Shown: piece by piece, positions 7,535 to 13,959 of the stretch
Position numbering within the stretch: the first letter of the stretch is position 1
Layout of the letters: every line of letters starts with the position of its first letter
Assembly (NCBI GenBank): GCA_023229725.1
Contig: JALNYR010000062.1
Coordinates: 1-13,959 of the forward strand
DNA: 13,959 nt
Source of the DNA: Dehalococcoidia bacterium
Lineage (GTDB): Bacteria; Chloroflexota; Dehalococcoidia; GIF9; AB-539-J10
Direction of reading: 5' to 3'
Notes under the pieces: model-generated
Databases searched by the model: none
What the model was told of the DNA's origin: nothing
What the model saw: the letters and a program-made list of their open reading frames with translations, nothing else
Translations under genes and position numbers: made by a program

Positions 7535-10348
7535 TTGGGCGTGGCTATGCGGACCTTCGCGGGCGCCAGGGTGAGGAAAGGGCTGGTGTCTCTCCTCGTG
7601 CTGGCGCTTGTCCTGCTTGTGCCCGCCTCCTGCCGTCCAACCACCCCGACGACTCCTCCGGTGACCACGCCCCCCGTGGAGGAACCCGAGTCCCTTGGAC
7701 TCCTGGACGCCCTTCAGGCGCTCTTCGACGACGTCATTCCCCCGGCATCAGCCTCATCCCGCGTTGCCGCCTACATGCCCTCCGAGCCACTCGCGGCCGG
7801 CGACGTCGTGACGTCGGAAGATGGCTCACGCTACCTCATCACTGACCTGACCTGGTTCGCCTTCGTGGATGACGCACCTCAGGCATTCTTCGCCCACGCC
7901 TGCCGGTACGTCTTCATCGATGCCGTCAGCGGCGACATCGAAGTCGTCTCCGAGAGTTGGCCGCCTGACGTAAACGGCTCCCCGATGTGGAACCGCCCGG
8001 CCGGTGGATGGCACCTCGTCGAGGTGCTTTCCGTCCATGACGTTCCGCTGCCTGCCTCCGCATTCGTGAGCAACGCTCCACGCGGCGACTACGGCGATGC
8101 ACCGGACGGGTCTCAGGCATACGCCGGCGTGGCCGGTCAGTTCCCGACGCGGTACGCCACATCGACCGGCTATCAGCGCCTGCCGGGATGTCACACCCTG
8201 CAGACGGGCGGCGAAACCCTCGGGACCGGCGTCAGCGCCGAGGTCGACGCGATGGACCCGAACGACCCTGACGGTGTGCCCAACCTGGTGGATGCGGACA
8301 GCGACGAGCGGGTGTACGTCATTCTCGACGGCCTCGAGAGCCGGTTGGCATTCACCGTCTCCATCGGCGCGACAGCTCCGGACGTGGTGAGGTACCTCAA
8401 CGTGCTGATTGACTTCGACCAGAGCGGGAACTGGGGCGCCGGCTCATCCGGCCCGGAATGGCCCGTCGCCAATCTTGCGCTCGACCTCGCGCCGGGTAGC
8501 TCGACGACCGTCATCACTCCTGCGTTCTCGTGGGGCACGGGCAGCGCGAGGATGTCGCCGGTGTGGATGCGTGCGCTCCTGACACGTCAGGCCGTGGACA
8601 AGGCTCGATTCGATACCACCTCCGGCTGGGATGGGAGCGGCGAGTTCGAGTTCGGCGAAGTGGAGGACTTCTTCGTCTTCCTCATGGAGAATCCACCCGC
8701 TCCCGCCGAAGGACGGTGGCCGCCCGAACCAGGCCTGCCACCCGGAGGAGGAGGGGGGGGAGGGGGCGGTGGTGCGCCGCCAGCCCCCGGGCCGGCGAAA
8801 GGGCCCTGCGGCTACGACGTGAAGTACCACGTGCTCGTCATCAATTGCGGTGACAACTCGAGGGACCTGGCCAGAGGCACGCCCATCGTCGGAGCATCGT
8901 GCGACGCGGTGAGCGGAGCCGCGGAGGACCAGAGCTACAGCCAGGCGGGAAGTCTCTCACCGGGCGGTGCCGGCGACAGCAAGACGACGCTCGCCAACAT
9001 AGGCAAGGCTTTCGACGACCTTGCAGGTAACGTGAAGTGCGGAGACCACGTGCTCATCCACATCTGCGGCCATGGCCGCGAGGATGGCGGCATCGCCATC
9101 AAGGGTGCTTCGGGCCAGACGCAGGAGGTCATGCGGCCGACGGACAACGGCAAGACGGACGACGGCAAAGACAACAGCCTCAAGGATTTCCTGGACAAGA
9201 TACCCGCCTGTCCGGATGAAGACTGCGAGAAGCCGGGGTGCTGCTGCAACGTGACAGTCGTGATTGAGTCCTGCTTCGCAGGCAACTTCGATGTGGAAGG
9301 CGTCACCGGCGAAGGCCGCGCAGTCATAGGGACATCCACGGACACGGAATCGTGGGCCACATCCGAGGGCGGGGTCTACACGAGAGGGTTGGTCGAGGGC
9401 ATGCGCGACAAGGACACCGACACGGACGACCCGCCCGACGGCGTTGACCCGATGGAGGCACACGAGAAGGGCGAGGAGGGCGTGTCGGAGAACAACAAGG
9501 CGAGGGGAGGAAAGGCCCAGGAGCCATGGGATGACACCCATCAGTGCGAGTGCAAGTGCCCGTGCGAGCCCGATATCGACGTCGACAAATGGGTATGGAA
9601 CGACGCCACGGACCGCTGGGTCGACCAGGTGAAGGCCGAGCCCGGCGACGTGGTTCGCTTCCGTGTCGAAATTGAGAACACGGGCGAGTGCCGCGACCTC
9701 GTGGACATCGAGGTGGTAGACAACATGGCAGGGTGTCTCGACTACGCGGGAGAGGCCACGCTCGACTTCGACGGCGACGAAGGAGACCGGGAGCCGGACC
9801 GCATCTGGACTTCAAGCGGAGGTTCGCTGCTCTTCTGGTCCCTCTCGGGTTCTACTCCCCTGTCTCCGGGCGAGATTATCGGCATCGAGTATGATGCCGA
9901 AGTAGTCGAGGCCGGACCAAACCCCAACAAGGCAACCGCGAGCGCTCACTGCTCGGTAGACTACAGCGTCGTGGTGTCGTCCGCCGACCTCGCAGTCGTG
10001 ATGGTGTACGACGGTTCACCGTTGCCCCCGTCTCCCGAGGACGTGCTCCAGGTGACCCTCGAGGTCGAGGCGGAAAGCCTTGCGGGCCCGGGCGGCTGCA
10101 GCAGCGCGGTCGTCATACACCTGTCCGCACGCGACCTCACCGGCGGGGAGTACCCGGTCACGGGCGTCGGACTGGAAGTCAACGGCATCCCCTGGTACAA
10201 CTCAGGGCCCGTGTCAACGACCTTCTACGGCAAGACGCTGCAGATGGAAGCTGATTGCGGCCAGCCGCTCTTCTTCGTGCTCACCGCCGTCAACAGCGAG
10301 GACGAACACGCGTCCACGTCAGAGCACATCGTGACACCGCTGCCGTAG
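7535..10348 (+). CDS. Exported multidomain protein: GEVED, caspase-like protease, DUF11-like domain
   Basis: The product is a 937-residue surface or secreted protein. Residues 1-33 form a signal peptide; PASC with Cys33 resembles a degenerate lipobox, followed by a Pro/Thr-rich tether. Residues ~46-180 are an unassigned domain. A GEVED-type domain runs from GDYGDAPDG (184) to GEVEDFF (374-380). A ten-glycine linker (404-413) leads to a clan CD caspase-like domain, about 425-625. This domain has strand YHVLVINCGDN, catalytic His513 in HICGHG, and catalytic Cys580 in VIESCFAG, 67 residues later. A Cys cluster CECKCPCEPD precedes a DUF11-like domain (about 679-815, KAEPGDVVRFRVEIENTG) and a C-terminal beta domain (about 825-937). 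The TTG start is 5 bases after AGGGGGAGG (7521-7529); GTG 7541 is an alternative. The protease is predicted active; its substrate and trigger are unknown. Confidence 0.87.
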   Translation: MGVAMRTFAGARVRKGLVSLLVLALVLLVPASCRPTTPTTPPVTTPPVEEPESLGLLDALQALFDDVIPPASASSRVAAYMPSEPLAAGDVVTSEDGSRYLITDLTWFAFVDDAPQAFFAHACRYVFIDAVSGDIEVVSESWPPDVNGSPMWNRPAGGWHLVEVLSVHDVPLPASAFVSNAPRGDYGDAPDGSQAYAGVAGQFPTRYATSTGYQRLPGCHTLQTGGETLGTGVSAEVDAMDPNDPDGVPNLVDADSDERVYVILDGLESRLAFTVSIGATAPDVVRYLNVLIDFDQSGNWGAGSSGPEWPVANLALDLAPGSSTTVITPAFSWGTGSARMSPVWMRALLTRQAVDKARFDTTSGWDGSGEFEFGEVEDFFVFLMENPPAPAEGRWPPEPGLPPGGGGGGGGGGAPPAPGPAKGPCGYDVKYHVLVINCGDNSRDLARGTPIVGASCDAVSGAAEDQSYSQAGSLSPGGAGDSKTTLANIGKAFDDLAGNVKCGDHVLIHICGHGREDGGIAIKGASGQTQEVMRPTDNGKTDDGKDNSLKDFLDKIPACPDEDCEKPGCCCNVTVVIESCFAGNFDVEGVTGEGRAVIGTSTDTESWATSEGGVYTRGLVEGMRDKDTDTDDPPDGVDPMEAHEKGEEGVSENNKARGGKAQEPWDDTHQCECKCPCEPDIDVDKWVWNDATDRWVDQVKAEPGDVVRFRVEIENTGECRDLVDIEVVDNMAGCLDYAGEATLDFDGDEGDREPDRIWTSSGGSLLFWSLSGSTPLSPGEIIGIEYDAEVVEAGPNPNKATASAHCSVDYSVVVSSADLAVVMVYDGSPLPPSPEDVLQVTLEVEAESLAGPGGCSSAVVIHLSARDLTGGEYPVTGVGLEVNGIPWYNSGPVSTTFYGKTLQMEADCGQPLFFVLTAVNSEDEHASTSEHIVTPLP
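8742..8773 (+). repeat. Poly-G tract encoding a ten-glycine linker
   Basis: The coding strand holds repeated GGA triplets, then eight consecutive G (8753-8760), an A, and five G (8762-8766). It encodes the linker between the GEVED and caspase-like domains. The pattern can form a G-quadruplex and is a slippage-prone homopolymer; a one-base change would remove the protease and all later domains. Confidence 0.8.
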
Positions 10349-10404
10349 GCATCGGCACAGCCCTGGCATACAGGCGCAGAAGGCAGACCTTCCGACCAGT
10401 GGTG

Positions 10405-10434
10405 CGTGCTCCTCGCGATACGTCGCGCTGCACG
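10405..10434. terminator. Hairpin between the convergent caspase-like and MFS genes
   Basis: CGTGC (10405-10409) pairs with GCACG (10430-10434), and inside it CGCGA (10414-10418) pairs with TCGCG (10423-10427) around a TACG loop, with a small internal loop (TCCT against CT). It lies in the 146-base gap between two genes that end towards each other, so a bidirectional terminator is reasonable. There is no T run. A second small stem, GAAGG/CCTTC, is at 10379-10392. Confidence 0.4.
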
Positions 10435-10494
10435 GGACGCAGGAGCAACATCCTTGTGCGGCCGCGGGTTCCCCGTCCGACGCCGTGATGCCCC

Positions 10495-11718
10495 CTAACG
10501 ATGGCTGACCAAGGACCGTACCCTGAGCATCAGGAACAGCCCGAGGAACGCCAGCCCCACCAGCAACCAGAAGGCCGCGTCGTAGGACTGCCGCACGTCG
10601 AAGACCCGGCCCGCGACGACGGGCCCAAGGGCGCCGCCAAGGGTACCCCAGAAGTAGACGATGCCGAAGATGGCGCCATGGGCTCGCAGCCCGAACAGCT
10701 CGGCAACGGTGGGGGACAGCACGGTGTAGAAGCCTCCGTGGGCGAAGCCGTAGACGACAGCGAAGGCAAACAGCATCCAGGCGCTCGAAGCCACCTGGAG
10801 CCAAAGCAGGGCAGAGATGAGGACGGCGAAACACAGCAGAAAGGATTTGCGGCTGCCGATGCGGTCGCTGGCGGTGCCCATGGTCACCCGCCCTACGACG
10901 CTCACTGCGCCGATGGTGGAGACCACGGCTGCCGCGCTGGGCTCAGCCATGCCGATGTCCGACGCGTGGGGTACGATGTGGACAAGGACCGTCATCGCAC
11001 AGAAGATGACGCAGAAGTACGACAGACACGCCCACCAGAACTGCGGCGTCCTGAGAGCCTCCGAGAGCAGCAATCCGGACGGTCCATCCGAGGAGGTCGC
11101 CGTCGTATCGCCGTAGGGCTTGAGTCCCATCTCCTCAGGTGAGCGCCGCATAAGGCGCGACGCCAACACGTAGACCACAAGAACGGCAAGGCCGATTACA
11201 ACGTAGGTGTCGCGCCAGCCGACGGCCGCGATGAGCGCACTGGCCACCAGAGGGATGATGAACTGGCCGGTGCCCGTCCCCGCCTTCACGATTCCGGTCA
11301 TCAGGCCGCGCCGCTGCTTGAACCACCGCGCCACTGTCGACAGCGTCACAACATCATGCGTGCTCATGCCAACGCCGACGAGCAACCCGTAGAAGACGTA
11401 CAGCTGCCACGGCGCCGCAAGTCTCGACATGAGCAGGTAGCCGGCACTGAGAAAGAAACCCGAGACCAGCAGTATCTGGCGCGGTCCGAGGCGGTCGTTG
11501 AGTCGCCCGAAGAGGATGCCGAGCGCCCCCATCACCAGCAAGACCATCGAAGACGCCCCTGAGATGAATGCGCGCGACCAGCCAAAGTCGCCCTGCAGGT
11601 GCTTGAAGAAGACGCCGTAGCTAATCATCGCTCCGACGCAGGCGCCCTGCATGAGGAAGCTGGCGCCAACGACGGTGTATCCGTAGAAGCGGCGAGTGCC
11701 GGCTGTGGGAGATGCCAT
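10495..11718 (-). CDS. MFS transporter, monocarboxylate/oxalate porter-like
   Basis: This 407-residue major facilitator with about twelve membrane helices is likely a symporter or antiporter for a small organic anion. The N-terminus RRFYGYTVVGASFL and the segment SYGVFFKHLQGDFGWSRAFISGA are typical of the MCT/OxlT-like branch. The MFS loop 2-3 motif GRLNDRLGPR is at 71-80, and its repeat GTASDRIGSRKSFL lies in the second half between helices 8 and 9. Length is normal. The ATG at 11718 has no recognisable Shine-Dalgarno site; a -10-like TAGACT ends about 14 bases upstream, so the message may be almost leaderless. The PAC2 gene lies 107 bases upstream on the same strand, with a hairpin between them. 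The substrate cannot be assigned from the sequence. Confidence 0.9.
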   Translation of the reverse strand: MASPTAGTRRFYGYTVVGASFLMQGACVGAMISYGVFFKHLQGDFGWSRAFISGASSMVLLVMGALGILFGRLNDRLGPRQILLVSGFFLSAGYLLMSRLAAPWQLYVFYGLLVGVGMSTHDVVTLSTVARWFKQRRGLMTGIVKAGTGTGQFIIPLVASALIAAVGWRDTYVVIGLAVLVVYVLASRLMRRSPEEMGLKPYGDTTATSSDGPSGLLLSEALRTPQFWWACLSYFCVIFCAMTVLVHIVPHASDIGMAEPSAAAVVSTIGAVSVVGRVTMGTASDRIGSRKSFLLCFAVLISALLWLQVASSAWMLFAFAVVYGFAHGGFYTVLSPTVAELFGLRAHGAIFGIVYFWGTLGGALGPVVAGRVFDVRQSYDAAFWLLVGLAFLGLFLMLRVRSLVSHR

Positions 11719-11731
11719 ACTGGTGCAGGCA

Positions 11732-11740
11732 AGTCTATCA
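11732..11740 (-). promoter_or_regulatory. Promoter-like TGATAGACT element before the MFS gene
   Basis: On the - strand TGATAGACT ends 14 bases before ATG 11718. If TAGACT is a -10 element, transcription would start about 7 bases before the ATG, which fits the absence of a Shine-Dalgarno site. No good -35 is seen at 17-18 bases. Confidence 0.25.
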
Positions 11741-11761
11741 GGGCGCGAGACCGGGGAACAG

Positions 11762-11783
11762 CGCTTCGCCGATGTGGGAAGCG
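11762..11783. terminator. Hairpin between PAC2 and MFS genes
   Basis: CGCTTC (11762-11767) pairs with GAAGCG (11778-11783); CC (11769-11770) can also pair with GG (11776-11777), leaving a 5-base loop. It is located after the PAC2 stop and before the MFS gene on the - strand. It could end or attenuate PAC2 transcription before the MFS promoter-like element. No T run follows. Confidence 0.35.
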
Positions 11784-11825
11784 AGTTGCGGAGAGCGTAG
11801 CGGGGCCGGCGACACGAAAGGATGC

Positions 11826-12737
11826 TCAGGCCGCATCATCGGAGAACCCGCGCAGGAGCTCCTCAACAGCCTGGACCGCCTCTCCCGCGGAGAACTCGGG
11901 TACATCATGGGGACCGGGTTCGACGTACTCTCTCTCCAGCGCCTCGAGGTATGTCTGGAACTCCCGGTTCCGCAGCGCCATGTGGTCGATGCGCGCCTCG
12001 TAGTCCCGAGATTCGGCGTCCAGTTCGCCGAGGTCCAGTTGCAGACCGAGGAGCCTGACGAGCCGTCTCACGAGAGCGCGAATAGCCTTCGGGTTGTGCC
12101 CGATGACCATGTTGAACTCCGGATAGTACGTTGCGCGAACGTGCAGGATAGCCATCTCCATACCGGTCTTCTGGCACGCGGCAGCCAGCGCCGTGCGGAT
12201 TCCGGCCGGTCCTTCGTAGTTGACCGGCTCGATACCGAGACCCAGCAACTCGTCCCGCAGAGCCAGGCTCGTGCTGACGCAGGACACGCCGGGCTCACGC
12301 GTGTGGGGAGTCTTGTCAAGCACGCCGCCCAACATGTAGATGCGGGTCGCCCCGAACGTCCGGGCGACCTCAAGGACAGCGGCGACGTAGTCGTCCCAGT
12401 TCAGATTCGGCTCGGTACCCTGGAAAAGGATAACGTCACGTTCGCCGCCAGGGTTCTCCCAGTAGTGGAAGACGTTTCGTTGCGGGCGATACTCGGTCAG
12501 CAAGCCTTCTTCCACCCTCGTGAAGGGGCGCAGCGCGAGCTGGCCGGGCAACTGATAAACATGGAATCGGCCGAGCGGAATCTCCGCGAGCTTGCGGCAC
12601 CTCAGCTTGCGGCGGAGAAATCGGACGCTCCCGGTCGCAGCCTCGCCGCCGTCCACCCAGCCGTCCAGCGCCAGCACCATGCAGGGCTGACGCAGTGACG
12701 GATGAGCCGCGTACACTACATCACTCGGATGGGCCAT
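11826..12737 (-). CDS. PAC2 family protein
   Basis: This 303-residue protein is of the PAC2 (proteasome assembly chaperone 2-like) family. It has the family start MVLALDGWVDGGEAA (residues ~20-34), a central FQGTEPNLNWDDY, GGVLDKTPHTREPGVSCVS and the late YEGPAGIRTALAAACQKTGMEMAILHV segments, arranged as in actinobacterial and Chloroflexota members. The C-terminal third (about 220-303) is acidic and helical, typical of the bacterial branch. The exact role in bacteria is not settled; some members are associated with ATP-grasp or proteasome-related functions, and no proteasome gene is in view. The ATG at 12737 follows GGAGA (complement of 12741-12745) by 3 bases. An open frame continues to 12848, but it crosses the probable promoter, so it is not used. 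It diverges from the aldo/keto reductase. Confidence 0.88.
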   Translation of the reverse strand: MAHPSDVVYAAHPSLRQPCMVLALDGWVDGGEAATGSVRFLRRKLRCRKLAEIPLGRFHVYQLPGQLALRPFTRVEEGLLTEYRPQRNVFHYWENPGGERDVILFQGTEPNLNWDDYVAAVLEVARTFGATRIYMLGGVLDKTPHTREPGVSCVSTSLALRDELLGLGIEPVNYEGPAGIRTALAAACQKTGMEMAILHVRATYYPEFNMVIGHNPKAIRALVRRLVRLLGLQLDLGELDAESRDYEARIDHMALRNREFQTYLEALEREYVEPGPHDVPEFSAGEAVQAVEELLRGFSDDAA

Positions 12738-12767
12738 CGTTCTCCATGCACAGCGCCACGACGTGAG

Positions 12768-12810
12768 GCACCGGACATCCATTCTAGCGCCGGACAGGAG
12801 TGCGCCACAA
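12768..12810 (-). promoter_or_regulatory. Promoter of the PAC2 gene with a 10-bp direct repeat
   Basis: On the - strand, TAGAAT (complement of 12781-12786) matches the -10 consensus at 5/6, and TTGTGG (complement of 12805-12810) lies 18 bases upstream as a weak -35. The predicted start leaves a leader of about 35 bases to ATG 12737. The -10 is flanked by two copies of TGTCCGGYGC (complement of 12787-12796 and 12768-12777), spaced 19 bases apart with one mismatch, a layout expected of an operator. Confidence 0.45.
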
Positions 12811-12866
12811 ACAGGCGCGCCTCTTAAGGAGGACGTTGGGGCCGCCACAAGCGGAGGGGAACTCAG

Positions 12867-12896
12867 CAGACAGGATGCTCCCGTATCAGGTAGACT
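12867..12896 (+). promoter_or_regulatory. Possible promoter of the aldo/keto reductase
   Basis: CAGACA at 12867-12872 (4/6 to TTGACA) and TAGACT at 12891-12896 (4/6 to TATAAT) are separated by 18 bases. The predicted start near 12903 leaves a leader that carries the AAGGAGGAGGG ribosome site. TAGACT is also the -10-like hexamer before the DUF4870 and MFS genes. Confidence 0.3.
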
Positions 12897-12933
12897 TCAT
12901 CGCCAGTAGCGGCCCGTGGAAGGAGGAGGGTAC

Positions 12934-13959
12934 ATGCAGACGATTCGTCTTGGAAGGACGGAACTCACCGTATCGCGCGTCGGATTCGGCGCCATACCGA
13001 TACAGCGACTGAACGACGAGGATGCGATAGCCGTGATACGCCGATGTCTCGAACTCGGCGTCACGTACCTCGACACGGCGAACGCTTACTCGACCAGCGA
13101 GGGCAGGATGGGGAGAGCACTGCAGGGGTGGACGAAGAAGGTGGTCATCTCCACCAAGACACAGAGCCGGACGGCGGAGGGCGTGGCCGCACACCTTGCG
13201 CAGAGCCTGAAAATGCTGCAGGTCGAGTCGATCGACCTGTATCAGTTCCACAACGTCAGCAGCTTCCCCGAGCTTGAGAAGATTCTCGACCCGAAGGGAC
13301 CGATTCCGGTCGTCCAGGAGGCAATGCGCGCCGGCAAGGTCAAGCACATGGGCCTCACATCGCACCAGATAGACGTGGCGAAGGAAGCCGTGAAGACGGG
13401 CCGGTTCGAGACTATCATGTATCCCTTCAACTTCATCGCCCACGAGCCGGGTGAGGAGCTGGCGAAGGTGGCCGCCGAGCACGACGCCGGCTTCATCGCG
13501 ATGAAGCCGTTTGCCGGGGGCATGATTGACAACGCCAATCTGGCCATCAAGTATCTGCTGCAGTTCCGCAACGTGGTGCCCATCGTAGGCGTGGAGCGGC
13601 TGGCGGAGATTGAGCAGGTTGTCGGCATCGTCGACGGCCCCAGGGCTCTCACGGCAGACGAGCAGGCGGAGATGGCGCGGATACGCGACCAGGCGGGCAA
13701 CCGTTTCTGTCGCCGCTGTGACTACTGCCAGCCGTGCACGACAGGCATCGCCATCTCCAACGTGATGTCGTACCCCACGATGGTCCGCCGCATGCCGCCC
13801 AAGAACGTGGTGAGCGGATGGATAGCGGAAGCCGTGGAGAAGGCAGCCGGTTGCAGCCTGTGCGGCAAGTGCGAGGAGCGCTGTCCCTACCATCTTCCGA
13901 TTCGGGAGATGCTGGCCGAGAACGTCGCCACGTACCGGCGGCTCAAAGAGGAATGGCAG
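12934..13959 (+). CDS. Aldo/keto reductase with C-terminal Fe-S cysteine domain (partial, 3' end cut)
   Basis: The frame is open from ATG 12934 to the last base of the window (342 codons, no stop), so the C-terminus is missing. It is an NAD(P)H-dependent aldo/keto reductase of the COG1453 type. The catalytic tetrad is visible: Asp47 and Tyr52 in YLDTANAYS, Lys75 in STKTQ, His106 in LYQFHNV. The barrel continues through GKVKHMGLTSH and AMKPFAGG. Two cysteine groups follow: C259, C262, C265, C268 (CRRCDYCQPC) and C307, C310, C313, C317 in CSLCGKCEERCP, the latter a classical 4Fe-4S pattern. This suggests electron transfer from a cluster to the reductase, as in anaerobes. The ribosome site AAGGAGGAGGG (12920-12930) is strong. 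Family certain; substrate unknown. Few residues are likely missing, as the family ends soon after the second cluster. Confidence 0.93.
   Translation, partial: MQTIRLGRTELTVSRVGFGAIPIQRLNDEDAIAVIRRCLELGVTYLDTANAYSTSEGRMGRALQGWTKKVVISTKTQSRTAEGVAAHLAQSLKMLQVESIDLYQFHNVSSFPELEKILDPKGPIPVVQEAMRAGKVKHMGLTSHQIDVAKEAVKTGRFETIMYPFNFIAHEPGEELAKVAAEHDAGFIAMKPFAGGMIDNANLAIKYLLQFRNVVPIVGVERLAEIEQVVGIVDGPRALTADEQAEMARIRDQAGNRFCRRCDYCQPCTTGIAISNVMSYPTMVRRMPPKNVVSGWIAEAVEKAAGCSLCGKCEERCPYHLPIREMLAENVATYRRLKEEWQ

Noticed and set aside
11712..12698. 328-codon + strand frame over the PAC2 gene
   Set aside because: Antisense to a recognisable PAC2 protein; no domain and no ribosome site.
12886..13893. 335-codon - strand frame over the aldo/keto reductase
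   Set aside because: The opposite strand encodes the full catalytic tetrad and Fe-S cysteines; this frame is its His/Arg-rich shadow.
1..13959. CRISPR array, tRNA, rRNA or insertion sequence
   Set aside because: I looked for regularly spaced repeats, tRNA-like cloverleaf ends, rRNA words, transposase motifs and terminal inverted repeats and found none.

Overview
The window is GC-rich bacterial DNA, densely coded, with ten convincing protein genes. I saw no rRNA, tRNA, CRISPR array or insertion sequence. The gene set suggests a free-living, probably anaerobic or sediment-type member of the Chloroflexota, Dehalococcoidia-like. It comprises an FtsX-type ABC exporter with a lipoprotein adaptor, a MMP-like small metallopeptidase, a bacterial PAC2 protein, an Fe-S aldo/keto reductase, and a secreted GEVED/caspase/DUF11 mosaic protein. 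This placement is inference from gene content and not a proven taxonomic call.

Region 1 (about 1-4590, + strand) is a three-gene efflux operon: ABC ATPase, an 820-residue FtsX/MacB-type permease whose ATG overlaps the ATPase stop by 7 bases, and a periplasmic-adaptor-like lipoprotein with a textbook ribosome binding site. No outer-membrane channel gene is present. Region 2 (4756-6359, +) holds a small zincin metallopeptidase and an ADP-ribosylglycohydrolase of the DraG/ARH type, separated by a perfect 8-bp hairpin that starts at the end of the first gene. Region 3 (6405-7355, -) is a DUF4870-like polytopic membrane protein, convergent with the glycohydrolase; an extended inverted repeat sits on the junction.

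Region 4 (7535-10348, +) is the most unusual gene. It encodes a 937-residue exported protein with an N-terminal signal/lipoprotein-like segment, an unnamed N-terminal domain, a GEVED domain, a poly-glycine linker (poly-G in DNA), a clan CD caspase-like protease domain with His and Cys catalytic residues, a cysteine-rich joint, a DUF11-like domain and a terminal beta domain. Region 5 (10495-12737, -) carries an MFS transporter of the monocarboxylate/oxalate type and, upstream of it, a PAC2-family protein. Region 6 (12934 to the window end, +) is an aldo/keto reductase with a C-terminal ferredoxin-like cysteine domain, cut by the window edge. It diverges from the PAC2 gene over a regulatory gap that contains a near-perfect 10-bp direct repeat around a good -10 hexamer.

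No gene-free stretch exceeds 300 bases. The longest gaps are 12738-12933, 7356-7534, 4588-4755, 10349-10494 and 11719-11825. All are described below except 4588-4755, in which I see nothing convincing.
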